From the NCBI GenBank assembly GCA_938046115.1, contig CALIXX010000003.1, forward strand, positions 1-30,478: a stretch of 30,478 bases of DNA, in the 5' to 3' direction. The position numbers and the translations under genes were made by a program. The DNA is from an uncultured Candidatus Saccharibacteria bacterium. GTDB lineage: Bacteria; Patescibacteriota; Saccharimonadia; Saccharimonadales; Saccharimonadaceae. The notes beneath the pieces are model-generated. The model was not told the origin of the DNA. It ran no database searches and saw only the letters and a program-made list of their open reading frames with translations. Shown here piece after piece: positions 6,526 to 14,969 of this stretch. Within the stretch, counting starts at the first letter, position 1; each line of letters opens with the position of its first letter.

Positions 6526-7364
6526 TCTGCATTATCAACACGGCACCTAACAATACTGACACCGTACCCCTCAAGAAGAACTGTCAGTCTCCGAAACGCT
6601 GTATCTAACAGAACACCAATTTTTGCGTGGTTGTTTCCGGACGCCGTGAGTGTCACACCAATCTTTCCACCTTCTTGATGAATCGGACGAGTTTTCACAT
6701 ACACGTCCACGAATTCACGGGTCAGCACAGCAGATGCTTCTGCAAGGACCGACTCATCATTTGTGCTCGCCATGATCGTCATCGTTCTTAAAAATCCGCT
6801 ACCAAGGCGGCGCTTCAAAATATCAGATGCGTACTCACTGACTATCGCGCGAACCTCTGCAGGAACACCTGGCAGACACAGAATAGACATCGTATCATCT
6901 ACATCAATAACGACCGCTGGTGCAGCGCCAACCGGATTATAGATTGGCACTGCCCCGGTGGGCAGCAAAGCCATCTTTTTGCGAGCATTCCTTGCCGATG
7001 CAGACACATCACGATCAACTATTCCTTGTGACTCCAGGTCACAATATCGTTTCTGGGCATACTCGATTGCAGTTTGATTAATCTCGAGCGGCAACTCGAG
7101 GGCGCGAGCAACTGACTCTACAGTTCGGTCATCAATCGTCGGGCCAAGACCTCCGATGGTAAAAATCAAGTCTGGCTCCGTACGTATGCAATATGCCAGC
7201 GCGTCTTTTATTGCAACTGGGTCATCGTGTACCGTAACTACCGTCGTAACCAGCGCACCACGACCAGCAATTTGTGTACAAAGCCAGTGAGAATTAGTAT
7301 CGAGCGTACTTCCATTGAGCACCTCATCGCCTATTGTGATGATAGCTCCTCGCCTGCGAGGCAT
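6522..7364 (-). CDS. cinA: CinA N-terminal / MoaB-MogA-fold protein
   Basis: A 280-aa protein of the COG1058 (CinA N-terminal, molybdopterin-binding fold) family. Seen: TIGDEVLNGSTLDTNS at the start, FTIGGLGPTIDDRTVE near residue 70, YNPVGAAPAVV in the middle and LCLPGVPAE near 165, all hallmark strings of the family. The NMN deamidase (CinA C-terminal) domain of full-length CinA is absent, so the likely activity, if any, is the pyrophosphatase type known for CinA-N (ADP-ribose or related nucleotides); this is inference. The ATG at 7364 has a strong GGGGGAG site 5 nt upstream and a TATAAT box at 7390-7385. The gene stands alone, with the promoter of the next gene overlapping its end. A molybdenum-cofactor role is unlikely with no moa/moe genes nearby. 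Confidence 0.85.
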   Translation of the reverse strand: MPRRRGAIITIGDEVLNGSTLDTNSHWLCTQIAGRGALVTTVVTVHDDPVAIKDALAYCIRTEPDLIFTIGGLGPTIDDRTVESVARALELPLEINQTAIEYAQKRYCDLESQGIVDRDVSASARNARKKMALLPTGAVPIYNPVGAAPAVVIDVDDTMSILCLPGVPAEVRAIVSEYASDILKRRLGSGFLRTMTIMASTNDESVLAEASAVLTREFVDVYVKTRPIHQEGGKIGVTLTASGNNHAKIGVLLDTAFRRLTVLLEGYGVSIVRCRVDNAD

Positions 7365-7598
7365 ATGTACTCCCCCTCTTTTCTATTATATTAAGTGGCT
7401 AATTGCTGTGTCGTGTTTTTGAGTATCACTAAATCAGAAATACTCTAATCATTCATTGAACTCTAATGGCATACATAGGCAACCCTGTCACTCAAATTAT
7501 TGATTATCTGTCGATCTGCAACACCCATCACCTCTTACATTCAGCGCCACCCATCATTATCGGGAGCATAATCACCCATTGTTAACTCATCAATCAGG

Positions 7599-8468
7599 CT
7601 ACACATCATGCATTGCACCATCTTCATTCGAAGCTGTGGGAGGTACTTGAGCTTGTTCCTCCGCTTTTGCTGCTTGCTGCTCAGCAGCAATTTGTGCCCG
7701 CACCTGGCGTTCAATCTCGTGCCGAAGCTGCTGCTCATTCTGTACTAGTGTATTTGGTTGCGCAGGTTGGAGGTAGCGCTGTACCTTATCTAGATGTACC
7801 AAAATAGGCGTTACTATTAAACCAAATACAGTGAGTATACCAAAAACTATCAAAAAACGTAGCGTACTTGACGTATCTCGCACATTAAACCATACCATAC
7901 TCAAACATGCCATACTTAAAAGACTGGCGCAAGTAACCGTCATCATTTTCATTCCTATGATGAAAGAGTTTTTGTTGGCGTATGACAAGGTCTTTACGCT
8001 AAGTGTAATGAGCAGTGCAATAATTAATGCTGTGAGCGTAAGCTTCGTCGTAATCGAGAGGAAGTCGCTGCATATTTGTGTCTGAACATGACCTTCGTAG
8101 TCATAGCTGCTATAGTCGCTATAATGTCTATTATATCGACTCCCCGTACTGACAGAGGGACGACAAAAACTAAGGAACCGATAGAGATTCCACTGGATAA
8201 CAAACATACCAGTAAACCACTGAACATTGAGGATGATCGACATAATGGATAGAATTTTTATAACTATTCGGTTATCCGTAAGTCGCGATATGTTACTCAT
8301 AGCAATTAATGATGCGATTGCGGCGCAAAACGTCGTGAATAGGATTCGCCAATCAATTTCTTGCGATAATACTGCAAGAATCCCGAGAAGTGCGCACAAT
8401 GTTAGCAAGCCAATTGACAGATAGAGCAGAACACTTCGCAATTGCGCTACAGAGTAAGATTGTTTCAT
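7599..8468 (-). CDS. Six-helix membrane protein with Tyr-rich loop and coiled-coil tail
   Basis: A 289-aa protein I do not recognise. There are about six hydrophobic segments: three in residues 10-95, then three in 145-235. Between helices three and four lies a polar loop unusually rich in Tyr and Ser (RYNRHYSDYSSYDYEG). The last 55 residues are charged, with a heptad-like Gln/Glu/Ala stretch (HEIERQVRAQIAAEQQAAKAEEQ), probably a cytoplasmic coiled coil. The ATG at 8468 is preferred over 8486 because 8486 lies inside the -10 box, whereas 8468 is exactly 7 nt beyond it. It is a single-gene unit in the AT-rich accessory block. No enzyme motif is visible. Confidence 0.7.
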   Translation of the reverse strand: MKQSYSVAQLRSVLLYLSIGLLTLCALLGILAVLSQEIDWRILFTTFCAAIASLIAMSNISRLTDNRIVIKILSIMSIILNVQWFTGMFVIQWNLYRFLSFCRPSVSTGSRYNRHYSDYSSYDYEGHVQTQICSDFLSITTKLTLTALIIALLITLSVKTLSYANKNSFIIGMKMMTVTCASLLSMACLSMVWFNVRDTSSTLRFLIVFGILTVFGLIVTPILVHLDKVQRYLQPAQPNTLVQNEQQLRHEIERQVRAQIAAEQQAAKAEEQAQVPPTASNEDGAMHDV

Positions 8469-8474
8469 GGCACT

Positions 8475-8502
8475 ATCATACACCATTTACTATCTATGTC
8501 AA
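8475..8502 (-). promoter_or_regulatory. Consensus promoter, leaderless
   Basis: On the minus strand a perfect TTGACA (8502-8497), a 16-nt spacer and TATGAT (8480-8475), with a TG just upstream as in an extended -10. The ATG at 8468 falls at the predicted +1, with no Shine-Dalgarno sequence. Confidence 0.75.
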
Positions 8503-8516
8503 CTCGCTTTAGTCAT

Positions 8517-9947
8517 TTAATACACCACCCCAGGCGGCAATGTCGTTGGGACCGCTGGTGACGCATCCTCAATCGACGCGCATGGGTATGAGCAGTAATC
8601 AACCGACAGAAATCCAGCTGATCGGTAGTTGCCACTGGCCTTCGCCCCACCAAATGGTGCCGCAGTCGTTGCGCCGGTCAGCGGCTGGTTCCAGTTAATA
8701 ATGCCTGCCTTTGTTTGCTGGTAGAATGTTTCGTATTGTGCACGCTCACGAGTGACGATGCCAGCAGCAAGACCAAACTGCGTTGCGTTTGCTTGGGTAA
8801 TTGCTTCGGCCAGGGTCTGCACTGTCGACACCTGAAGGAGTGGTCCAAAGATCTCTTCATCTGGCAAGGGCACACCAGTGACATCGATCAACCCAGGACT
8901 GACAAAGTTATCGCCAAGCGTCGGGATTGGTTCAGCCGGAACGAGAACCTGTGCGCCAGCTGAGACGGCAGCATGGTACTTATCAAAGAAATGACGAACC
9001 GCCCCATAGTCAACCAACGGACCCATGAAAGGCGTTGGACTGGTATCAAACTGATCGCCAACGACAATACTCGCAACCGCTTGCCGAAGTGCAGGAATAT
9101 ATTCGCCTGCAATCGCTCTATTAACGATAAGCCGCCGCGCCGATGAGCAGCGTTGGCCGCTTGAAATATAGCCAGACTGCACCGCAATGTGCACTGCGAG
9201 GCGTACATCATCATAGTCCCAAATGACAAGTGGGCTATTGCCACCCATTTCGAGGGCGCAGATCTTGTCTGGCGCACCGGCAAGCTGCTTTTCGATCGAC
9301 ACGCCAGCCGCTCGACTACCGATGAAAAGGACGCCATTTACCTGAGGGTGTGCAATGAGCTTTTGCGCTACATCGCCATCGCCATGAATAACCTGAAGCA
9401 CCCCATCTGGCAGTCCAGCCTGCTGCCAGAGTTGCGCGTAGTACTCACCGGCATATGGCACTTTCTCACTTGGTTTGAAAATGACGGTATTGCCAGCAAG
9501 AAGAGCAGGCATGACATGGCTGTTTGGCATGCTCATTGGGAAGTTGTATGGCCCCAGCACTGCCATAACACCATGAGGCCGATAACGCGTCACCGACTGG
9601 CGTCCATTGACTTGTTTTGTAACTGTCTGAGCCCGTTGATCATAGGCGTCGAAGACCGCCTGTACTTTATTACCAAGTGACTTGACTTCAGTGCGCGCTT
9701 CCCAGAGTGGTTTGCCATTATCCTGCGAAATAATGCGTGCTGCATCTTCGCTATGTGTCGTCACTTGGTCGGCAAAGGCGCGGATAATGTCTTTGCGCAC
9801 ATCAAGCGGTGTCGCCTCCCATGTCCGCTGTGCACGCGTTGCGGTAGAAACAGCCCGTGCGATTGCAGCGTCATCCGCAAGGTTTCCAGACCAGATTGGT
9901 TCGTTGGTGGCGGGGTTACGGGATATTATACGTTGATCAACACTCAT
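8517..9947 (-). CDS. NAD(P)-dependent aldehyde dehydrogenase, AstD-like
   Basis: A 476-aa member of the aldehyde dehydrogenase superfamily, oxidising an aldehyde to the acid with NAD(P). Visible: GPYNFPMSMPN (substrate/cofactor entry), NTVIFKPSEKVP, the catalytic Glu in ALEMGGNSPLVI, and the nucleophilic Cys in SSGQRCSSARR. EEIFGPLLQV and PFGGAKASGNYRSAG follow, and the end YCSYPCASIE matches succinylglutamate-semialdehyde dehydrogenase (AstD). No other arginine-catabolism gene is nearby, so the true substrate is unknown. The ATG at 9947 has a GAGG site about 10 nt upstream. It follows the FAD-linked dehydrogenase gene by 88 nt on the same strand and is probably cotranscribed, suggesting a two-step oxidation of a carboxylated metabolite. 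Confidence 0.85.
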   Translation of the reverse strand: MSVDQRIISRNPATNEPIWSGNLADDAAIARAVSTATRAQRTWEATPLDVRKDIIRAFADQVTTHSEDAARIISQDNGKPLWEARTEVKSLGNKVQAVFDAYDQRAQTVTKQVNGRQSVTRYRPHGVMAVLGPYNFPMSMPNSHVMPALLAGNTVIFKPSEKVPYAGEYYAQLWQQAGLPDGVLQVIHGDGDVAQKLIAHPQVNGVLFIGSRAAGVSIEKQLAGAPDKICALEMGGNSPLVIWDYDDVRLAVHIAVQSGYISSGQRCSSARRLIVNRAIAGEYIPALRQAVASIVVGDQFDTSPTPFMGPLVDYGAVRHFFDKYHAAVSAGAQVLVPAEPIPTLGDNFVSPGLIDVTGVPLPDEEIFGPLLQVSTVQTLAEAITQANATQFGLAAGIVTRERAQYETFYQQTKAGIINWNQPLTGATTAAPFGGAKASGNYRSAGFLSVDYCSYPCASIEDASPAVPTTLPPGVVY

Positions 9948-10035
9948 AATTTATTGACCTCTTTCTTCCTCCATTTTATTGAGGCACGACAAAGAAATCA
10001 ATTGCTAAAAAGTAAGGACACTTCCCCACAAAGTT

Positions 10036-11634
10036 TTATCGCCAATCCACCGTATATTCATTGCGTAGCATTGCAGTAATAGTGCGAGCTTGTAGAGTGG
10101 TTTTTGTCCCAGGATTAAGAATGCCGTGAGGGTCGAAGAGCTGCTTGATTTGCTGGTAGAGAGCTGTAAGGTCTGGGTTTTGCGTGGCGCGCACAAAACG
10201 AGTTTTGAGCCGACCCTCACCACCACTCATCACTAAGTAGCCATCGTATAGCGCAAGCAGCTTAGTGAGCTCGTCGTAGAGCTTAAAGATCTTCTGCTTA
10301 TCACTCACTTTGCGCAGTGAGAAGCGGGGATAGACACCGTAGAGATTCAGGCTAGGATAACCAGCAAGGGGCAGTGGTAACTGCAGTGCACGAGCAAGTG
10401 GCACGAGCACCCGAGCAAATTCTTCGAAGCGCTGCGGCGGCACATAAAACCCCTCAAACAAGCGCGGCGCACCAATATGCGCGGCATCGGGCCAGCGATA
10501 CTGATCAAGCGCAGCAAACCCTGCCGCCACATCTTCATCATCGTCATCTTCAGCAATGATGACGATCGTCTCACCCGCAGATTGCAGCTGCTCAAGCTTG
10601 GCCTGCTTACGCGCACGTGTCCGGTTATTAAAATCATCAAGCGTCACGAGCAAAACTGCCTGTGGTGCAAACTGCTGAGCAGCCGCTTCGTAAAAAGCAT
10701 ATTTTTTGCCATCACGGCGGAGTTGCTCAAAAATCGCTGCATCGAGATAGCTGAGTTGTGCTGGCTGAAGCGCGTCAATATCATCAATCGCTGCCTGAGC
10801 ATCGCTGCTACTCCGAAATACCAAGGCTGCCCTTGTCTTGCGAAAGCTAAAGAATTCTGTCTTGAGAATCAGCTCGTCAATAATCCCCAGCGTCCCCTCA
10901 CTCCCTACAAAGAGTGGCCCGAGGTCAAACGTCCCATCGGGCTGCTTAACCCGCGCAATACCACTATAACCAGATGTGTCATTGGGGTTAATCTGTTCGA
11001 TCAGCGCTGCATTGTCAGTAATAATTGCATCGACACCACGATAGATGTCACCTTCAAACCCAGGCAAGCCTTTGCGCTGGCTGAGCTCGCGCCGCGAGAG
11101 ACGCTCTGTCTGCATAACGTCACCGTTGGCGAGTACAACCTCGATCTGGTCAATCGCTTCGGCTGGATCGGTCGCTCGGCTGAGGAGCGTCCCGCGTGCA
11201 CCAGCTGCAATAACTCCACCAACTGTACCTCGCTGGCCAGTCAGTGGCCCAACACCAGCACCATGCATGCTCAGTGCTGCCGCTACACTGCGTGCTGGTA
11301 CACCTGGCTGGACGCGAACCCGCTGCGATTTGCCATCATATTCAAAGATCGTGTCGAGAGCTGTTGTATCGAGCAGTATCCCCTGGCCCACGGCACCACC
11401 CAGCGCACCACAGCCAGCGCCGCGTGTGACAACTGGTATAGTGTGGCCCTTCTCAGCCATTTGCCAGGCAAAACGGGTAATCTTGCGAATATCACTCACA
11501 ACGCGCGGCGCCACCACGAGTTCTGGTGTTGCGGCTAGAATACCGGCATCTGCACTGACTGACGCACGCCAATCGACCCGAGTCGAAACAGACCCGGCAA
11601 TATGACTGCGTAAATAATTTGCAATTTTACTCAC
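10036..11634 (-). CDS. FAD-linked oxidase, D-lactate / 2-hydroxyacid dehydrogenase type
   Basis: A 532-aa flavoprotein of the GlcD / vanillyl-alcohol-oxidase (PCMH) superfamily. The FAD-binding half has VVTRGAGCGALGGAVGQGILLDTTAL (about residues 67-92), VRVQPGV, GPLTGQRGTVGGVIAAGARG and LFVGSEGTLGIIDELILK. The C-terminal half ends with GGEGRLKTRF and LFDPHGILNPG, typical of D-lactate and glycolate dehydrogenases. A loop near residue 355 is strikingly acidic (AEDDDDEDVAAG). The electron acceptor is probably quinone or a flavoprotein; this is not visible. The GTG at 11634 is preceded by GGGGGA 4 nt upstream. It is transcribed divergently from recG and lies upstream of the AstD-like gene. The exact 2-hydroxyacid substrate cannot be assigned. 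Confidence 0.85.
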   Translation of the reverse strand: MSKIANYLRSHIAGSVSTRVDWRASVSADAGILAATPELVVAPRVVSDIRKITRFAWQMAEKGHTIPVVTRGAGCGALGGAVGQGILLDTTALDTIFEYDGKSQRVRVQPGVPARSVAAALSMHGAGVGPLTGQRGTVGGVIAAGARGTLLSRATDPAEAIDQIEVVLANGDVMQTERLSRRELSQRKGLPGFEGDIYRGVDAIITDNAALIEQINPNDTSGYSGIARVKQPDGTFDLGPLFVGSEGTLGIIDELILKTEFFSFRKTRAALVFRSSSDAQAAIDDIDALQPAQLSYLDAAIFEQLRRDGKKYAFYEAAAQQFAPQAVLLVTLDDFNNRTRARKQAKLEQLQSAGETIVIIAEDDDDEDVAAGFAALDQYRWPDAAHIGAPRLFEGFYVPPQRFEEFARVLVPLARALQLPLPLAGYPSLNLYGVYPRFSLRKVSDKQKIFKLYDELTKLLALYDGYLVMSGGEGRLKTRFVRATQNPDLTALYQQIKQLFDPHGILNPGTKTTLQARTITAMLRNEYTVDWR

Positions 11635-11657
11635 ATTTCCCCCGTTAGCTTACTGCT

Positions 11658-11703
11658 TATACTATAGCACAGGGCAGCGCATTTGCACCAGGTGCGGTAC
11701 AAT
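11658..11703. promoter_or_regulatory. Divergent promoter region, FAD dehydrogenase / recG
   Basis: The 75-nt gap between the divergent starts contains TATACT on the plus strand (11658-11663), TATAGT-like boxes on the minus strand in the same place, and a second plus-strand -10 candidate TACAAT at 11698-11703. The latter is exactly 7 nt before the GTG at 11710. -35 boxes are poor. Confidence 0.45.
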
Positions 11704-11709
11704 AAAAAA

Positions 11710-13740
11710 GTGAACTTATCGACACAGCTCTCTCAAATCAAAGGCGTTGGGCCAAAAACAGCTGAGCAACTAGCTCAGGCTAGGCTCTTGACTGTCAATG
11801 ATCTCATCATGTTTTTGCCACGCAAGCACGATGATTTTACTGCGGCGAGCTCAATCGCAACACTGACACCAGGCAATGTGACGATCACGGCGCGCTGCGA
11901 ATCGATCAGCACGCGCACGGTGCGGCGTGGGCTCCGCATTACTACAGCAGTACTGGCAGATAGCTCGGGCAAGCTCAATGCTGTGTGGTTTAATCAGCCG
12001 TATCGGGTGCAGCAGCTTGCGAGTGGGGATGAATGTTACTTTCGGGGGCAATTTGAGTATAAGAATGGCCGCTACCAACTCACCAACCCAAGTGCCGAGC
12101 GTGCCAAAGAGCTTGTCCATCATGACACCAACCTACTACCCATCTACCACGCAGTGCACGGCCTCAAGAGCCAGCTGGTACGCAAATTGCTCATTGAACT
12201 ACGACCACTGATAACAATGCTGCCCGAGACACTCCCCTCGCACATTGTTGCACGCGAAGGCTTAATGAGCCGGAGCGAGGCGCTGCTTGCGATGCATTTC
12301 CCTACCACATCAGAGGATATCGCACGAGCACGCCAGCGCTTTGCCTTTGAGGAACTCTTTAGCTTGCTGCTTGCTAGCCAGCTCAATCGCCAGGCGCATG
12401 CTCAGCTCCAAGGCTATGCCATACCGTTTGAGCAAGCTATCGTGAAGTCATTTGTGAGCGCCCTGCCCTTTGCTCTCACGGATGATCAGCGCCGAGCAGC
12501 CTGGGATATCCTGCAAGACTTTCAGCGTAGTACACCAATGAATCGCCTCCTCCAAGGTGACGTGGGTAGTGGCAAAACAGTGGTCGCTGGCCTGGCCGCT
12601 CGCCAGGCTGCCAGTGCTGGCTACCAAACCGCCTTGATGGCACCAACAGAGATTCTTGCCCATCAGCACGCCGCCACACTCGATGCATTACTTACGCCCT
12701 TCGGCATCAAAGTTGGGCTGCTAACTGGCAGCGTGACCGGTGCTACGCGTAGTGAGCTTGTGCAGCAAATTGCACGCGGCGAGGTAGATGTCGTAGTAGG
12801 AACGCACGCACTCATCCAAGACTCGGTGAATTTTGCACGGCTCGGCTTTGTGGTAATCGATGAGCAGCATCGTTTTGGCGTGGCGCAGCGCCAGAAGCTA
12901 CTTGATAAATCAGGCCATATGCCACACCTCCTTGCTATGACAGCAACACCGATCCCCCGCAGCCTTGCCCTAACCGTCTATGGTGAGCTTGATATCAGCA
13001 TCATCAGCCAGCACCCTGCCGGTCGCCAGCCGATCATCACTAAAATTATTTCTCCCGCCTCGCGCCCAGCCCTGTACCAACGCGTCACAGAGGAGCTCGA
13101 GGCTGGCAGCCAAGCCTATGTCGTCTGCAGCCTCATCGATGACAACCCAGACAATGACGCGCGCAGTGTTGAGACAACTGTGCGCCATCTCAAGAGTAGC
13201 ACCTTAGGCCGGTGGCGAATTGGTTTGCTTCATGGCAAGATGAAGCCTGCCGACAAAGAACGGGTGATGCAAGAATTTCACCAGCATGCGTATGATATTC
13301 TCGTCAGTACAACAGTGGTAGAGGTTGGTGTTGATGTGCCAAATGCGACAGTGATGATGATCGAGGATGCCGAGCGATTTGGTCTTGCCCAGCTCCACCA
13401 GCTGCGTGGCCGAGTGGGGCGTGGCACGCGCCAGAGCTACTGCTATCTTTTGCTTAATAACCACAGTAGGCCGAGCCAGCGTCTGCGCGAGGTGGAGGCT
13501 TCTAGCGACGGCTTCCACTTAGCAGAAGTTGACATGCAGCTCCGCGGCCCGGGCGAAATTTACGGCAAAGCTCAGCATGGCGCGCTCAATCTGCGGATTG
13601 CGAGCCTAGCCGACAGCAAGGCAATCGCCCGAGCCCAAAAAGCAGCGCAAGCCTTTATCACCAGTGGCGATTCACTCGAACACTACCCGGAGCTCCAGGC
13701 AGCCGTGCAACGCAATCAACGACTCACGACACTCAATTAA
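11710..13740 (+). CDS. recG: ATP-dependent DNA helicase RecG
   Basis: RecG regresses stalled replication forks and branch-migrates Holliday junctions. Seen in order: N-terminal helix-hairpin-helix-like LSQIKGVGPKTAEQL, FLPRKHDDF leading into the OB-fold wedge domain, Walker A GDVGSGKTVVAG, APTEILAHQH, the VIDEQHRFGVAQR motif II, TATPIPRSLALT motif III, and STTVVEVGVDVPNATVM with QLHQLRGRVGR motif VI, then the C-terminal GPGEIYGKAQHG. Length about 676 aa fits the family. I prefer the GTG at 11710 (VNLSTQLSQIKG) to the ATG at 11683 because it falls 7 nt after a TACAAT box and matches the family N-terminus; there is no ribosome site at either. It is transcribed divergently from the FAD dehydrogenase and is followed by a 410-nt gap. 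Confidence 0.95.
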   Translation: MNLSTQLSQIKGVGPKTAEQLAQARLLTVNDLIMFLPRKHDDFTAASSIATLTPGNVTITARCESISTRTVRRGLRITTAVLADSSGKLNAVWFNQPYRVQQLASGDECYFRGQFEYKNGRYQLTNPSAERAKELVHHDTNLLPIYHAVHGLKSQLVRKLLIELRPLITMLPETLPSHIVAREGLMSRSEALLAMHFPTTSEDIARARQRFAFEELFSLLLASQLNRQAHAQLQGYAIPFEQAIVKSFVSALPFALTDDQRRAAWDILQDFQRSTPMNRLLQGDVGSGKTVVAGLAARQAASAGYQTALMAPTEILAHQHAATLDALLTPFGIKVGLLTGSVTGATRSELVQQIARGEVDVVVGTHALIQDSVNFARLGFVVIDEQHRFGVAQRQKLLDKSGHMPHLLAMTATPIPRSLALTVYGELDISIISQHPAGRQPIITKIISPASRPALYQRVTEELEAGSQAYVVCSLIDDNPDNDARSVETTVRHLKSSTLGRWRIGLLHGKMKPADKERVMQEFHQHAYDILVSTTVVEVGVDVPNATVMMIEDAERFGLAQLHQLRGRVGRGTRQSYCYLLLNNHSRPSQRLREVEASSDGFHLAEVDMQLRGPGEIYGKAQHGALNLRIASLADSKAIARAQKAAQAFITSGDSLEHYPELQAAVQRNQRLTTLN

Positions 13741-14150
13741 GCTGAGGTAACCTTAATTATTTATAATTCTGCCTTTTTCATTCTCTCCATTCTCGCTCAT
13801 TTAGGGTTGAGAATGTCATTTTAGAGTATTTCGCCCACATTCCAAACCTTCTCCTTATAGTAATTTTCATCATTTCATCTAATGAAATGCAGCTACTGTT
13901 TGTTACATAAAGTCATCAAATCTATATAGTGTGAGAAATACTAGGTATACGTAGTATTTTCAGAGAAGAAACGTAAGAGTGAGTGGACAAGCAAAATCAA
14001 TCAGGCCACTCCTGCTCGCATAGCATCAGCTCGCTACACCCCACTGAGTAGCATGGAATACCATCAAAATAATGAAACGTGGATAATCTCAACAAAACAC
14101 ATCCATAGTAACGATTCAGCCACACCAAAATCTGCTATACTATATGAGAT
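13741..14150. other. 410-nt intergenic stretch with two perfect hairpins
   Basis: No convincing ORF is present. Two inverted repeats stand out: an 8-bp stem with 3-nt loop at 13871-13889 (CATTTCAT/ATGAAATG) and an 8-bp stem at 13936-13959 (AAATACTA/TAGTATTT) ending in TTTT, which could terminate plus-strand transcription. Just before 14151 a TATACT box (14136-14141) probably serves the next gene, whose ATG has no ribosome site. A small RNA between these signals is possible but not shown. Confidence 0.4.
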
Positions 14151-14969
14151 ATGTACAGTGGAACAACCTTTCGGGACCAGTCGGGGCACTTGGTTGGTGT
14201 TCATCAGCGAATCGACCAGCTCGCACGGCGCGACCTTGGCCAGATGTGCAGCCACCATGTCGCCATTCTCCACTTCCCGAGCTCGCGCGACATTCTCCAT
14301 TTCGAGGGCAATAATGGTCCCGACGGTATCAAACGCAAAAGCCCCAGCGTCGATGAACCCTGGCACTACATCGACCCTACCAAGCCAGACGACCGCGACC
14401 TCGTCGTTATGATTCTCGATCATCATTACAATCTTGTCCAAGCGCTACGCCAAAACAACACAGTGCGTGCCGCCTTTGAGGCAGCCTGGATGTCGCACGC
14501 CATCGTCGATGGTCTCACGCCGGCTCATCACTATCCGCTGAGTGACAAAATCGAGGAACTCTGGGGTCGCCCCAAAGAGGAGCGCCTTACCGTCTTAGAT
14601 AAAAATTTCATCCATGGGACGACGGGGCTCGATACCATCAACAAAAACTGGGAATACTGGGGAGCGAAAGGCGTCTTTGCAACGCATATCCTCTTCGAGC
14701 TTGGCGTGGCCGCCTCGATGCGCACTGCCCGTTTTGCAGACACCTGCCCATCGCCCGAGTGGGTAGCTGAGGCAGAGCAGCTTGGCCTGGAGGCAGTCTT
14801 TTTGCGAGCAGTGCAGCGGGTGTATGCACTTGATATGTATCACACGTTTTGGCGTAATGGCTGGACGACGGGCTTAGCCTTGCAGACGCGCAATGAGCTC
14901 ATCCCAGAGATTATTCGCACTGTTGCCTTCGCGTGGTACAGTGCACTATGCGAGGCTTATCCATTATGA
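14151..14969 (+). CDS. His-rich protein resembling zinc-dependent phospholipase C / S1-P1 nuclease fold
   Basis: A 272-aa soluble protein, mostly predicted helical. Histidine and aspartate clusters recall trinuclear-zinc enzymes: CSHHVAILHF (about 33-42), EPWHYIDP, ILDHHYN (88-94), and AWMSHAIVDGLTPAHHYPL (112-130), which contains the H-x3-D-x3-P-x-H spacing known from phospholipase C and S1/P1 nucleases. No signal peptide is seen, unlike the secreted zinc phospholipases, so it would act inside the cell. Substrate unknown. The ATG at 14151 follows a TATACT box by 10 nt without a ribosome site. Its stop overlaps the rsmD start (ATGA), so the two are translationally coupled. The fold assignment is inference from the motif alone. 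Confidence 0.75.
   Translation: MYSGTTFRDQSGHLVGVHQRIDQLARRDLGQMCSHHVAILHFPSSRDILHFEGNNGPDGIKRKSPSVDEPWHYIDPTKPDDRDLVVMILDHHYNLVQALRQNNTVRAAFEAAWMSHAIVDGLTPAHHYPLSDKIEELWGRPKEERLTVLDKNFIHGTTGLDTINKNWEYWGAKGVFATHILFELGVAASMRTARFADTCPSPEWVAEAEQLGLEAVFLRAVQRVYALDMYHTFWRNGWTTGLALQTRNELIPEIIRTVAFAWYSALCEAYPL

Noticed and set aside
7541..7738. Minus-strand frame of 65 codons overlapping the 3' end of the six-helix protein gene
   Set aside because: It is out of frame with the membrane-protein gene, has no ribosome site and a composition typical of a shadow.
10477..11538. Plus-strand open frame of 353 codons
   Set aside because: It lies wholly antisense to the FAD-linked dehydrogenase, whose protein has clear family motifs. 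Its translation is Cys- and Arg-rich without any motif and it has no promoter or ribosome site.
13936..13961. Riboswitch or regulatory RNA in the gap before 14151
   Set aside because: Only simple hairpins are visible and the next gene appears nearly leaderless, so there is no room for a riboswitch in its own leader.
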